A stretch of DNA of 64,000 nucleotides from Mucilaginibacter phyllosphaerae (GTDB taxonomy: Bacteria > Bacteroidota > Bacteroidia > Sphingobacteriales > Sphingobacteriaceae): contig NZ_SNQG01000006.1 of NCBI RefSeq assembly GCF_004378255.1, positions 124,001 through 188,000 on the forward strand, in the 5' to 3' direction. Each line of letters begins with the position of its first letter. Within the stretch, counting starts at the first letter, position 1. Below the pieces are notes generated by a model. That model was not told the DNA's origin and made no database searches. It was given only the letters and a program-made list of their open reading frames with translations. Both the position numbers and the translations under genes were made by a program. Shown one piece after another: positions 18,867 through 27,484 of this stretch.

Positions 18867-20075
18867 TTAATCATCAGATTTGCCTACCAGTTTCCACACA
18901 TAGGCAGTGCCTTCTTTTACAATACCAAAGTAATCAAACGTACCGCTTGACCGGTCGCCGGCGCTATCAAGCGCATCGCTGCCGCTAATACCCTGGTGCT
19001 TGTTGGCTTGCTCTACAAAAGTGGTTTTTAGTTTGGTATAATTGGTAACATCGCCGTTAGTGGCCTCTAAGGTATAGGCAATGGCCCAAAGCGCATCATA
19101 AGCGGCCAGGGCAAAAGCATCCGGCTCTACCCCTGTTTTGGCTTTTATGCGGGTAGCAACGGGTTTCCACTGGTTTTCAAAAGCAGTTGGCAAACCTACC
19201 GATGGTGCAAAAAAGCCTGTTTTTATAGCAAAATCTGCCGCAGCAGCATCTGTAGTAACGGCAGTGCTTAAAACAATACCGTCGCCGCCATACCATTTAA
19301 TACCGCTTAAAGCTGGCTCGGCAGCTGCTAATTTAAATATCTGTACACCTTCATCAAAAGACGACAGGTAAACCGCTACTTTGCCTGCGCCCTGTGTGGC
19401 TGTAAGCGTTGCTACCTGGCTTTTTATATTAGCAATAAGCAAGCTATAATCTGTTATGCCGGTGCTGTAAACAATACTGCTTGCCGTGCCGCCTTTGGCT
19501 ACAAATGCGTTACTTGTAGATACCTGCAGGCCCATATTACCCGCATCATTACGGGATACGGCTACCAGCCCGCGCATGCCTTGCTTATAAATGGTGTTGG
19601 CGCTGGCCGCACCTTCAATTTTATCTGACGGGCAAAAACGGAAGATCCCATCGCCTGCGATGGCCAGGCTGCCCGCCGTACTGCTTTGGCTTACCAAAAT
19701 AATTTCTGATGCATCAACCAATGGTTTTAATGCGGCCAGTTCTGCGCTACTTTGCGGGCCTACAATAAAGTGTACGCCTGCGGCTTTAGCCTGTGCAAAT
19801 TGGGTTTTGGCCAATTCGGCATCCAGCTTGGTATCTGTAAAGCTAACCGTTAGCTTAAATGGCTGGTTTTTACCTGCCAGGTAGGTGTTAATATCTTCGG
19901 CGGCTATTTCTAACGCAGCCTTTGAGGTAAGCCCTAATGACGACCAGTTGCCTGTTAAAGAAAATAAGCCCCTAACATCAACTGTTTTTACTACGGCAAC
20001 TTTTGTTTTTTTACAAGATTGAAATATAAACGTTGCGGAAAGCAACATAACAACAATAAGAGAAATTCTTTTCAT
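18867..20075 (-). CDS. Periplasmic ligand-binding lipoprotein (Leu/Ile/Val-binding type)
   Basis: 402-residue receptor of the type 1 periplasmic binding-protein fold. MKRISLIVVMLLSATFIFQSC is a lipoprotein signal with Cys21. The start of the mature fold, RGLFSLTGNWSSLGLTSKAA, matches the amino-acid ABC receptor pattern. VGPQSSAELAALKPLVDASE and FRFCPSDKIEGAASAN are the usual hinge and cleft segments. No permease or ATPase genes lie beside it, so it may work as a stand-alone sensor or with a distant transporter. The ligand is unknown. An exact TAnnTTTG box lies 25 nt upstream. Confidence 0.87.
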   Translation of the reverse strand: MKRISLIVVMLLSATFIFQSCKKTKVAVVKTVDVRGLFSLTGNWSSLGLTSKAALEIAAEDINTYLAGKNQPFKLTVSFTDTKLDAELAKTQFAQAKAAGVHFIVGPQSSAELAALKPLVDASEIILVSQSSTAGSLAIAGDGIFRFCPSDKIEGAASANTIYKQGMRGLVAVSRNDAGNMGLQVSTSNAFVAKGGTASSIVYSTGITDYSLLIANIKSQVATLTATQGAGKVAVYLSSFDEGVQIFKLAAAEPALSGIKWYGGDGIVLSTAVTTDAAAADFAIKTGFFAPSVGLPTAFENQWKPVATRIKAKTGVEPDAFALAAYDALWAIAYTLEATNGDVTNYTKLKTTFVEQANKHQGISGSDALDSAGDRSSGTFDYFGIVKEGTAYVWKLVGKSDD

Positions 20076-20099
20076 TTTTAATGATATGATTTAGTGGCG

Positions 20100-20107
20100 C
20101 AAAAGTA
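20100..20107 (-). promoter_or_regulatory. -7 box of the binding-protein gene
   Basis: The minus strand reads TACTTTTG, an exact TAnnTTTG, 25 nt before the start at 20075. Confidence 0.55.
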
Positions 20108-20212
20108 CGTTTAATTTAGAATTTAACTAATTTACCGGCAGTTTAATACTAAAATATCGCCCATTGTAACATCTGTTGCTATATTTAGTCTGATATTTTT
20201 TTGAACATCAAA

Positions 20213-20836
20213 ATGAGTGATCTTTTATTTGATACCGCGGGTTTATCATCAATCGAAACCGACGCTTTTGACGCCACATACCAGGCATTACGGCAAAGGC
20301 ACCATATTGAAGTACCCGGTTATATAGATTTCCAACTGGAGCAGTTTGAGGCCCTTAATCATCACCGGGCGGTTAACATACGCGATACCTACGCCATTAA
20401 AAACCCCTGCGGCGACAGTTATCTTTTGTTTATAGATACACATACCGAACACACACCCGTTAAAGGCCGTAAAACCTATTTTACAGAGTACCAGCCCTGG
20501 GCCCTGGCTTATTTAAAACGCGACTTTGGCCGTGTATTCATCCGCACCGAAACCATAATAGACAAGATCCGCGAGATCATATTCCCGATAGAGCTTGATT
20601 TTAAGGAAGATAAACCCTTTAGCGACAGGTTTTATGTTTTAACCGATGACAAACACAAAACCGAGCAGGCCATGGTCCAACAATTCAGGGATGCCATGAT
20701 GGCCATTAAGGAAACCGACTTTGTAGTGGAGATCTTCGAGCATACGCTCATCATCGGCAACCGTAAGCCCATTTCTCCTGAAAACGCTCTTTACCTGGCC
20801 GATTTTGTAGCAAGGCTTGCCGAGTTGAAGTGTTAA
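20213..20836 (+). CDS. Conserved hypothetical protein, cytosolic
   Basis: 207 residues from the ATG at 20213; a TTG at 20201 would add only four residues. No signal peptide or membrane helix. I do not recognise a family. The sequence is a mixed alpha/beta soluble protein with an acidic N-terminus, a basic central segment (KGRKTYFTEYQPWALAYLKR) and a hydrophobic strand-like stretch DFVVEIFEHTLIIGNRKPIS near residues 172-191. The last 20 residues look helical (ALYLADFVARLAEL). It stands alone with a bidirectional terminator 38 nt downstream. Confidence 0.75.
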   Translation: MSDLLFDTAGLSSIETDAFDATYQALRQRHHIEVPGYIDFQLEQFEALNHHRAVNIRDTYAIKNPCGDSYLLFIDTHTEHTPVKGRKTYFTEYQPWALAYLKRDFGRVFIRTETIIDKIREIIFPIELDFKEDKPFSDRFYVLTDDKHKTEQAMVQQFRDAMMAIKETDFVVEIFEHTLIIGNRKPISPENALYLADFVARLAELKC

Positions 20837-20874
20837 ATCCCTGCATTGGCATTGCGCGGTAGTGAGATTAGCCA

Positions 20875-20909
20875 AAAAAGCCATCTTCGCAATGCGAAGA
20901 TGGCTTTTT
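20875..20909. terminator. Bidirectional terminator
   Basis: AAAAAGCCATCTTCGC pairs perfectly with GCGAAGATGGCTTTTT around a 3-nt loop. It lies between the convergent hypothetical and ABC ATPase genes. Confidence 0.92.
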
Positions 20910-20929
20910 GCTTTATATAAACCGAAAAA

Positions 20930-21691
20930 CTATTCTTTTTCTGAATTGACAGTTTCTGGTGCTCGCCTGCTAACGGTTTGTACGTGCTCGTTAATGTAAT
21001 CGTTCTCTACCAGGCCATCGCGCATGCGCACAATACGGTGGGCATGCATGGCTATGTCTTCTTCGTGCGTTACCAGTATAATGGTGTTGCCTTTAGCGTG
21101 GATATCCTCCATCAGGCCCATAATTTCTATAGATGTTTTGGTATCCAGGTTACCGGTGGGCTCATCGGCCAGGATGATAGAAGGGTTATTGATCAGTGCG
21201 CGGGCTACGGCCACACGCTGACGCTGCCCGCCCGAAAGCTCGTTGGGGCGGTGATCTGTACGGTTGCCCAGACCTACATTCTCCAGGGCCATGCGGGCAC
21301 GCTCGTTACGTTTTTCTTTGCTGATGCCTGCGTAAACTAACGGCAATGCAACATTATCTAAGGCACTGTTGCGCGGTAAAAGGTTAAACGTCTGGAAAAC
21401 GAAGCCGATCTCGGTATTGCGCACCTCGGCCAGATCGTTATCCGTCATGTGGCTTACGTTGATACCGTTAAGGATGTATTCGCCTTTGGTTGGGGTATCC
21501 AAACAGCCCAGGATATTCATTAATGTTGATTTACCCGACCCAGAAGGACCCATTAACGCCACAAATTCGCCCTTGTTGATGGTTAATGATACCGACTTTA
21601 TCGCATGGATAATTTCTGACCCGATGACGTATTTCCGGCCGATATCTTTAATGGTGATCAGAGGCTCTTCCTTTTTGGTAGCAATTGGCAT
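20930..21691 (-). CDS. ABC transporter ATP-binding protein, MacB/LolD type
   Basis: 253-residue cytoplasmic ATPase. Walker [10 protein letters not shown] is at residues 48-56, the Q-loop at about 100 ([15 protein letters not shown]), signature LSGGQRQRV at 152-160, and Walker [12 protein letters not shown] at 173-183. The pattern TFNLLP and DEPTGNLD places it in the MacB/LolD/FtsE group that works with FtsX-fold permeases such as the one at 12814-14061. The N-terminus has about ten extra residues and the C-terminus a 25-residue tail ([20 protein letters not shown]). It lies downstream of plsC and gatC on the same strand, 128 nt after gatC. Confidence 0.93.
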   Translation of the reverse strand: MPIATKKEEPLITIKDIGRKYVIGSEIIHAIKSVSLTINKGEFVALMGPSGSGKSTLMNILGCLDTPTKGEYILNGINVSHMTDNDLAEVRNTEIGFVFQTFNLLPRNSALDNVALPLVYAGISKEKRNERARMALENVGLGNRTDHRPNELSGGQRQRVAVARALINNPSIILADEPTGNLDTKTSIEIMGLMEDIHAKGNTIILVTHEEDIAMHAHRIVRMRDGLVENDYINEHVQTVSRRAPETVNSEKE

Positions 21692-21819
21692 GTTCCGTTT
21701 TTGTTATTTGACAGCAGAGGGATGGTAAATGTTACAGAGCAAAGAGATAAAAGATGACAAGGATGGGGAATCAAGATCTTGCTCTTTCTTAATTCTTGTA
21801 TTTTGACTTCCTGCCGCTC

Positions 21820-22107
21820 TTACTTTATCACCTTGGCCACTAAAAAATGGCTCTCGTCATGGTCCGGGGCGTTTTCAAGTGCTTCGGCGGTGGTAATATC
21901 CTGCTTAACTACGTCCTCGCGCAAAACGTTTGGTTCGGCGGTCATGTACACAAGGGGCTCCACGCCGGTGGTATTTACCTCGTTCAGTTTATCCATAAAG
22001 CCCAGAATTTTGTTCATGTCTTTGATCATGTCCTGCTTTTCGCCGGCGGCCAGTTCCAGGCGTGCCAGGTGGGCTATTTTATCAACTGTTTGCTCGTCTA
22101 TGGTCAT
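21820..22107 (-). CDS. gatC: Glutamyl/aspartyl-tRNA amidotransferase subunit C
   Basis: Small subunit of GatCAB, which stabilises GatA and allows amidation of Glu-tRNA(Gln) or Asp-tRNA(Asn). The start at 22107 gives MTIDEQTVDKIAHLARLEL, the family N-terminus; the longer frame from 22167 is out-of-frame sequence of plsC. 95 residues, with the conserved EPLVYMTAEPNVLREDVV and the C-terminal DHDESHFLVAKVIK (usually PxxxxxFFxVPKVI). It overlaps the plsC 3' end by 26 nt, suggesting translational coupling. gatA and gatB are not here. Confidence 0.93.
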   Translation of the reverse strand: MTIDEQTVDKIAHLARLELAAGEKQDMIKDMNKILGFMDKLNEVNTTGVEPLVYMTAEPNVLREDVVKQDITTAEALENAPDHDESHFLVAKVIK

Positions 22108-22834
22108 GTTCTTCAATCTTTTTGCTGATGATGCCGTGTACCTGGTCGCGCAGGGCATCGGCATCATTTATGGTTAAGTGGGCCGTTTCTATAGGCTGAT
22201 GTACAAATATATCACATACGCCCGGTTTGCTGCCATATTTTTTGCCATCGTCCCACAAAATCTTCCAGGTATTTACAGATGTTACGGGGATAATAGGCAC
22301 CTTAAGCTCGATAGCCATGCGGAACGGTCCATTTTTAAAAGCATGCAACTCGGGCGGGTAATGATCAGGGATGGTAGCTTCGGGAAAAATGATTACCGTA
22401 ATGCCGCTCTGCAACCGCTCCATAGCCTGTTTAAACGCTTTAAACGATGCCATTTTGCTTTCGCGGTTTACAGGGATATCCACCGTGCGGAAGAATAGCC
22501 CGGTTACCAAACCATCTACCAGTTCCTGCTTGCCCATAAAACAGCAGTTGCTTTTTACCAGCAGGCTCATGGCCGTAATATCCAGGTTGGAGGTATGATT
22601 TGGGGCGATGATGTAGGTTTTAGTCCAGTCGACAGGCTGCTCAAAATGATAATGATACCGCATGCCCACAGTAAGCGAGCTTATAAAACCCCATATACGC
22701 CGAACGGCGTTCATGTGTTTATAACGCTCCGGCTTACGCGAAAAGTAGTACAGGAAGGGCCAAAACAGAAAATAAAAAAATGCTACACTCCCCTGGTAAA
22801 GGTAAAGGTGCACTTTCTTCAATATCATTTTCAT
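22082..22834 (-). CDS. plsC: 1-acyl-sn-glycerol-3-phosphate acyltransferase
   Basis: Acylates lysophosphatidic acid to phosphatidic acid at the inner membrane. The HX4D motif is NHTSNLD, with the catalytic His about 50 residues before NREs (VDIPVNRES). The third family motif reads FPEATIPD in place of the common FPEGTRS, a mild departure. An N-terminal hydrophobic segment (YQGSVAFFYFLFWPFLYYFS) anchors it. Of three ATGs (22843, 22834, 22828) I prefer 22834, because a TAnnTTTG box covers 22841-22848 and overlaps the first. It overlaps gatC downstream. Confidence 0.9.
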   Translation of the reverse strand: MKMILKKVHLYLYQGSVAFFYFLFWPFLYYFSRKPERYKHMNAVRRIWGFISSLTVGMRYHYHFEQPVDWTKTYIIAPNHTSNLDITAMSLLVKSNCCFMGKQELVDGLVTGLFFRTVDIPVNRESKMASFKAFKQAMERLQSGITVIIFPEATIPDHYPPELHAFKNGPFRMAIELKVPIIPVTSVNTWKILWDDGKKYGSKPGVCDIFVHQPIETAHLTINDADALRDQVHGIISKKIEEHDHRRANS

Positions 22835-22840
22835 CGCCCT

Positions 22841-22848
22841 CAAAAATA
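22841..22848 (-). promoter_or_regulatory. Possible -7 box of plsC
   Basis: The minus strand reads TATTTTTG, an exact TAnnTTTG, overlapping the most upstream ATG of plsC. It decides in favour of a start at 22834 or 22828, with an almost leaderless mRNA. Confidence 0.35.
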
Positions 22849-22868
22849 TAAAAAATAGTAACTATTTG

Positions 22869-23031
22869 GCCCCCTCTAAATCTCCCCCGATAGGGGAGAC
22901 TTTTAAAAAAGTCACTCTCCCTCGTAGAGAGGTTTGGGGTGAGGCTATCAGGCCCCTCTTCATCTCCCCCAATAGGGAATACTTTTTTTAAAAAAAACTC
23001 CTCTCTCTCGGAGAGGGGTTTGGGGTGAGGC
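22869..23031. repeat. Two tandem copies of GC-rich palindromic repeat (family G)
   Basis: Copy one is 22869-22945, copy two 22952-23031. Both start with GGCCCCTC or GCCCCCTC, contain a TCTCCCCC...TAGGG inner hairpin, and end in GGTTTGGGGTGAGGC. They lie directly upstream of the trpS promoter region. Confidence 0.75.
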
Positions 23032-23057
23032 TAAAAATCCTTACTTTCGCCCCCAAT

Positions 23058-24053
23058 ATGGAAACTGTTGTTAGCGGCATACGCTCTACCGGAAATTTAC
23101 ACTTAGGTAATTACTACGGGGCTATTCAAAACTTCGTAAAAATGCAGAACGAGTACAAATGCTATTTTTTCATAGCCGACCTGCACTCGTTAACCACACA
23201 CCCTACCCCCGCCAACCTGCACGGCAACGTTAAACAGGTGCTGGTAGAGTACCTTGCAGCCGGTATAGACCCTGAAAAAGCAACCATTTACGTACAAAGC
23301 GACGTACCGGAGGTTACCGAACTATACCTCTACCTGAACATGAACGCCTACATGGGCGAACTGGAACGCGCAACATCTTTTAAAGATAAAGTACGCGCCA
23401 ATCCCGATAATGTGAATGCTGGTTTATTAACCTACCCGGTTTTAATGGCGGCAGATATCATCATCCACAAAGCAACAAAAGTACCTGTGGGTAAAGACCA
23501 GGAGCAGCACCTGGAAATGGCGCGCACCTTTGGTAACCGCTTTAACAGGCTTTATAATAACGATTACTTCCCCGAGCCATTCGCATTCTCTTTCGGTGAG
23601 AGCCTGGTAAAAATACCCGGGCTTGACGGTAAAGGCAAAATGGGTAAAAGCGAGGGCGAAGGCAATGCGATCTTTTTATCTGATACGCCGGAAGCTATCC
23701 GCAAAAAAGTAATGCGCGCCGTTACCGATGCAGGGCCTACCCAGGATAACCAGGCCAAACCTCAGGAAATTCAAAACCTGTTCGACCTGATGAAGGTGGT
23801 ATCCACACCAGATACACTGGAGCATTTTGATAACCTGTACAACACCTGCGCTATCCGTTACGGCGACCTGAAAAAACAACTGGCCGAGGATATGATCATT
23901 GCAACCGCCCCTATCCGCGAAAAGATAGCCGATATTGCAAACGATGCGCCTTACCTTAGGCAGGTGGCCCGCTATGGCGCTGCCAAAGCCCGCGAAAGCG
24001 CACAAAAAACCATCAGGGAAGTTAGGGAAATTATTGGTTTCAGGAATTTTTAG
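23058..24053 (+). CDS. trpS: Tryptophanyl-tRNA synthetase
   Basis: Class I aminoacyl-tRNA synthetase charging tRNA(Trp). The start at 23058 gives METVVSGIRSTGNLHLGNYY, where TGNLHLGNY (residues 11-19) is the HIGH-type motif; the ORF start at 23025 reads through repeat sequence. The KMSKS-type loop is GKMGKSEG near residues 194-201. MAADIIIHKATKVPVGKDQEQH contains the ATP and tryptophan pocket residues. 331 residues, normal. A near-consensus -7 box TACTTTCG (23042-23049) lies just before the start. Confidence 0.95.
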   Translation: METVVSGIRSTGNLHLGNYYGAIQNFVKMQNEYKCYFFIADLHSLTTHPTPANLHGNVKQVLVEYLAAGIDPEKATIYVQSDVPEVTELYLYLNMNAYMGELERATSFKDKVRANPDNVNAGLLTYPVLMAADIIIHKATKVPVGKDQEQHLEMARTFGNRFNRLYNNDYFPEPFAFSFGESLVKIPGLDGKGKMGKSEGEGNAIFLSDTPEAIRKKVMRAVTDAGPTQDNQAKPQEIQNLFDLMKVVSTPDTLEHFDNLYNTCAIRYGDLKKQLAEDMIIATAPIREKIADIANDAPYLRQVARYGAAKARESAQKTIREVREIIGFRNF

Positions 24054-24064
24054 AGGGCTCATAG

Positions 24065-24165
24065 TCTGAATCAGAATTTACGGAATTCGTAAATTTTCAG
24101 AATTCATACATTGTCATCTCAAATAATTCTCTTAATTCTGTAAATTCGGAAAATTCTGATTCAGA
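24065..24165. repeat. Palindromic element between trpS and the nucleoside kinase gene
   Basis: TCTGAATCAGAATTT at 24065-24079 and its exact reverse complement at 24151-24165 bound an A+T-rich interior with further GAATT-type pairing (CGGAATTCG, CAGAATTC). The whole could fold into a long imperfect hairpin that ends 6 nt before the next start codon. It might be both spacer and terminator. Confidence 0.7.
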
Positions 24166-24171
24166 TTATAT

Positions 24172-24786
24172 ATGCACATAGCTATTGTAGGAAATATTGG
24201 CGCCGGTAAAACCACCCTTACCGAAATGTTAGCGAAAAATTACGGATGGGAACCGCTGTACGAAGCAGTGGATAACAACCCCTACCTGGAAGATTTTTAC
24301 AACGAAATGAAACGCTGGAGCTTTAATCTGCAGATCTATTTCCTGAACAGCCGCTACCGCCAGATCATCGATATCCAAAAAAGCAACCGCAACATCATTC
24401 AGGACCGTACCATATATGAGGATGCTTACATTTTTGCAGAAAATCTGCACGATATGGGCCTGATGACCACCCGCGATTACGAGAACTACCAAAGCATGTT
24501 TGATAATATTACCGAATTTATTAAACCGCCCGACCTGCTGGTGTACCTTAAAGCCAGCGTGCCCACCCTGGTCAACAACATCCAACGCCGCGGCCGCGAT
24601 TACGAGATCGGCATCCGGATAGATTACCTGTCTAAACTGAACGAGAAATACGACAAGTGGATAAACGGCTACAAGCTGGGTAAACTATTGGTGCTGGATA
24701 AAGACAACCTGGACTTTGCCAATAACACCGAAGACATGGCATCCATTGTAGAGAAGATAGAGCGCGAGATAAACGGGTTGTTTTAG
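24172..24786 (+). CDS. Deoxynucleoside kinase
   Basis: Phosphorylates a deoxynucleoside (deoxyadenosine or deoxyguanosine type in related bacteria) for dNTP salvage. 204 residues. P-loop GNIGAGKTT at 7-15; conserved YEAVDNNPYLEDFYNEMKRW near 30-49; QDRTIYEDAYIFA with the DR[ST] catalytic motif near 82-94; lid-region RGRDYE near 141-146. The Arg and Glu residues of the dNK family are present. The choice of substrate cannot be read with certainty. The ATG directly follows a palindromic repeat, with no obvious ribosome-binding site, as is common in Bacteroidota. Confidence 0.9.
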   Translation: MHIAIVGNIGAGKTTLTEMLAKNYGWEPLYEAVDNNPYLEDFYNEMKRWSFNLQIYFLNSRYRQIIDIQKSNRNIIQDRTIYEDAYIFAENLHDMGLMTTRDYENYQSMFDNITEFIKPPDLLVYLKASVPTLVNNIQRRGRDYEIGIRIDYLSKLNEKYDKWINGYKLGKLLVLDKDNLDFANNTEDMASIVEKIEREINGLF

Positions 24787-24799
24787 AGGATGATTAATC

Positions 24800-24952
24800 T
24801 GCTCCGTTAGGAGCTACCGCTTTGTAGAAGAAGACGGTACATTATTCTGCCTCGTAGAGGTTACCCTTTACCAACTTGTTATTTAGGGTTGCATCTACGG
24901 AGCAAAAAACACATTTATTAAATGCTACAAAGCGGTAGCTCCTAACGGAGCA
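24800..24952. repeat. 153-bp palindromic element, copy 1
   Basis: A perfect 28-bp inverted repeat: the left arm 24800-24827 starts TGCTCCGTTAGGAGC and the right arm 24925-24952 is its exact complement. Inside, GCCTCGTAGAGGTTACCC and GGGTTGCATCTACGGAGC form a second imperfect pair. A decayed second copy is at 27301-27451. It carries no coding sequence. Confidence 0.8.
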
Positions 24953-25050
24953 CATTTTTGTATTAGAGTATATGGCTTTAGTCGCAAGTATTTACTGGTG
25001 ATCACGTATATAGTAAATATGGCAAAATTTAAATAACCCCAATTAACCTA

Positions 25051-25089
25051 CTTCAAAACTTCCCACCCGGCCATCAGGTTTCTTTATCA
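25051..25089 (+). repeat. Direct repeat flanking the array, left copy
   Basis: About 38 bp containing AAAACTTCCCACCCGGCCAT and CAGGTTTCTTTATCA. It matches 25891-25928 with only a few differences. The right copy is the leader of the M23 peptidase gene, so this left copy is a displaced leader fragment. Confidence 0.75.
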
Positions 25090-25096
25090 ATATTGA

Positions 25097-25876
25097 CAGC
25101 TTGTTGAAGAATAGCAAAGCGTATAATGGTTCGACAGGCTCACCAGGACACAAACACCATGTCCGTCTAAGCTTTTTGAAGACTTAACAAAGTAGCTAAT
25201 GGTTCGACAGGCTCACCAGGACACAAACACCATGTCCGTCTGAGCTTGTCGAAGAATAGCAAAGCGTATAATGGTTCGACAGGCTCACCATGACACAAAC
25301 ACCATGTCTGTCTGAGCTTGTCGAAGACTTAACAAAGCGGCTAATGGTTCGACAGTACAACAGGACACAAACACCATGTCCGTCTGAGCTTGTTGAAGAA
25401 TAGCAAAGCGTATAATGGTTGGACAGGCTCACCAGGACACAAACACCATGTCCGTCTAAGCTTGTCGAAAAATAGCAAAGCGGCTAATGGTTCGACAGGC
25501 TCACCAGGACACAAACACCATGTCTGTCTGAGCTTGTTGAAGAATAGCAAAGCGGCTAATGGTTCGACAGGCTCACCAGGACACAAACACCATGTCTGTC
25601 TGAGCTTGTCGAAGAATAGCAAAGCGTAAAATGGTTCGACAGGCTCACCAGGACACAAACACCATGTCCGTCTAAGCTTGTCGAAGACTTAACAAAGTAG
25701 CTAATAGTTCGACAGGCTCACCAGGACACAAACACCATGTCCGTCTGAGCTTGTCGAAGAATAGCAAAGCGTATAATGGTTCGACAGGCTCACATAACAC
25801 AAACACCATGTCCGTCTGAGCTTGTCGAAGAATAACAAAGCGGCAATGGTTCGACAGCTACACCAGGACATTCATC
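25097..25876. repeat. Tandem array of about ten 72-bp units (family F)
   Basis: Units begin at about 25141, 25214, 25286, 25357, 25430, 25502, 25574, 25646, 25719 and 25791. Each has GGTTCGACAGGCTCACCAGG, ACACAAACACCATGTCCGTC and TGAGCTTGTCGAAGAATAGC. TTCGACA..GCTCA and TGAGC..TGTCGAA pair, so every unit can fold into a hairpin. The spacer after the stem alternates between AATAGCAAAGCG and CTTAACAAAG versions. Open frames through it are repeat artefacts. A related array runs the other way at 48013-48531. Confidence 0.88.
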
Positions 25877-25890
25877 GTTAATATATCTTC

Positions 25891-25928
25891 CTTAAAACTT
25901 TCCACCCGCCCAACAGGTTTCTTTATCA
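25891..25928 (+). repeat. Direct repeat flanking the array, right copy (M23 leader)
   Basis: About 38 bp ending 13 nt before the ATG of the M23 gene, near-identical to 25051-25089. It is probably the native leader of the gene. Confidence 0.75.
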
Positions 25929-25941
25929 TCAAGAAACTAAC

Positions 25942-27264
25942 ATGCGTAAACATCTATACAAACCCATACTTTTTATAACGCTTGGCATTATGGCTTCTGC
26001 CTGCAGCAAAAGCAGCGGACCGCTGGCTATATTTAAAAAGCTATCCCCGCATGATGCCTATGCACAACGGTTAAAAGATAATGGGTTCGACCGCACCGCC
26101 ATGGGCAGCACATGGCTGTTAAATGCCGATAAAGTGGTTAGCGCCCCCTTAAACATCAATATCCCTTACAAAGAAACCGGCTATTTTGCCGACGATAAAG
26201 TGAGTAGCACCGCGCTGCGCTTTGATGCTAAACGCGGGCAAAAGCTGCGCATTAGCATTACCAAAAAACCGGTTAGCAATTTTGCTATCTATGCCGATCT
26301 GTTTCAGGAAAATGGCACCCAGCCCAAACTAACCGCCTTTGCAGATACCACCGGCGCCGTACTGGAGCATGAAGTAAAACAAACCGGCAAATACATTCTG
26401 CGCCTGCAGCCCGAATTGTTGCGCAGCGGCGAATATACACTTACCATTAGCGCAGGCCCATCTCTTAGCTTCCCGGTATCGGCATCCGGCAGACCACATA
26501 TAGGCAGCTTTTGGGGCGATGGCCGCGATGAAGGTGGCCGCAAGCACGAGGGTATAGATATTTTTGCGCCCAAACGTACGCCTGCCATTGCCGCCGCAAA
26601 CGGCACAGTAACCGGTGTTACAGTAAACAATCTGGGTGGCAACGTAGTATTTATGCGCCCAGATAATGCAGATTACACCCTGTATTACGCCCATCTGGAT
26701 GTACAAACTGTGCAGCAAGGGCAAAATGTTATTACAGGTGATACGATAGGGCTGGTAGGTAACACCGGCAATGCCCGCAACACCCCACCCCATTTGCATT
26801 TCGGTATTTATACGAATAGTGGCGCGATAGATCCGCTGGTTTTTGTGGATAAGGATTTAAGGCAAGCGCCCCCTGTATCTGCCCCGCTAAAATATCTGAA
26901 CGCCACGGTACGCACATCAGCCAAAAGCAGCAGGCTATACAACCTTCCGTCAGATAAAGGTTTTGCCGTGCAAACCATGTCTGTTAATACGCCGCTATCC
27001 GTAAGCGCCGCAACAGATAGCTGGTACAAAGTATCCCTGCCAGATGGGCAGACAGGTTACATCAGCAGTAAAAATGTAACCACTGCAGATAACATCCGTA
27101 ACATCACCCTAAAAACAAACCATCCGCTGTATAACGCGCCGGATACTGCGAATGCCCCGCGCAAAAAACTTGTAGCCGCAGGTGATAAAGTTGGCGTGTT
27201 GGGCGTTTACCGTAATTATTTGCTGGTGAGTAATGGTGAGGAAACGGGTTGGATAAGCGAGTAA
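25942..27264 (+). CDS. M23 (LytM-type) metallopeptidase lipoprotein with SH3 domains
   Basis: Predicted zinc endopeptidase acting on peptidoglycan cross-links. The signal MRKHLYKPILFITLGIMASA is followed by Cys21, a lipobox. A beta-rich domain (about 60-175) precedes the LytM core. Zinc ligands H202 and D206 are in KHEGIDIFAP, and HLHFG supplies H284 and H286. Two SH3-like segments follow (about 310-375 and 380-440), shown by YKVSLPDGQTGYISSKNV and GEETGWISE. 440 residues, intact. A fragment of its 3' end recurs at 27485-27613, and its leader recurs at 25051, so the locus has been partly duplicated. Confidence 0.9.
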   Translation: MRKHLYKPILFITLGIMASACSKSSGPLAIFKKLSPHDAYAQRLKDNGFDRTAMGSTWLLNADKVVSAPLNINIPYKETGYFADDKVSSTALRFDAKRGQKLRISITKKPVSNFAIYADLFQENGTQPKLTAFADTTGAVLEHEVKQTGKYILRLQPELLRSGEYTLTISAGPSLSFPVSASGRPHIGSFWGDGRDEGGRKHEGIDIFAPKRTPAIAAANGTVTGVTVNNLGGNVVFMRPDNADYTLYYAHLDVQTVQQGQNVITGDTIGLVGNTGNARNTPPHLHFGIYTNSGAIDPLVFVDKDLRQAPPVSAPLKYLNATVRTSAKSSRLYNLPSDKGFAVQTMSVNTPLSVSAATDSWYKVSLPDGQTGYISSKNVTTADNIRNITLKTNHPLYNAPDTANAPRKKLVAAGDKVGVLGVYRNYLLVSNGEETGWISE

Positions 27265-27300
27265 CTAATTAGTATTATTATTAATTCCTGTTTCTACTCA

Positions 27301-27451
27301 TGCTCCGTTAGGAGCTATCGCTTTGTAGCAAACGTAAAAAATATTGATTCTGCCTCGTAGAGGCTACCCTTAAATGGTTTATTGGGTTGCACCTACGGAG
27401 CAAAACTACCATTGTAAACCCTGCTACCAAGCGGTAACCCCTAACGGGGCA
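27301..27451. repeat. Palindromic element, decayed copy 2
   Basis: Same family as 24800-24952. The left arm TGCTCCGTTAGGAGCTATCG keeps the sequence; the right arm (CTGCTACCAAGCGGTAACCC followed by CTAACGGGGC) has several changes. The inner GCCTCGTAGAGGCTACCC and GGGTTGCACCTACGGAGC are also kept. It lies between the intact M23 gene and its 3' fragment. Confidence 0.75.
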
Positions 27452-27484
27452 ATATTCATCAATGTAATTTCTCATATCTAATCT

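Noticed and set aside
20201..20212. TTG start for the hypothetical protein
   Set aside because: The ATG at 20213 adds nothing unusual and is the more common start; no signal favours TTG.
25196..25658. Open frames in the 72-bp array, both strands
   Set aside because: The unit length is a multiple of three in places, so frames stay open by repetition. The translations are repeated CPGEPVEP-type words without start signals.
25097..25876. CRISPR array
   Set aside because: Units are contiguous 72-bp repeats with no unique spacers, and no cas gene is present. The same applies to 5484-5946, 48013-48531 and 53355-53698.
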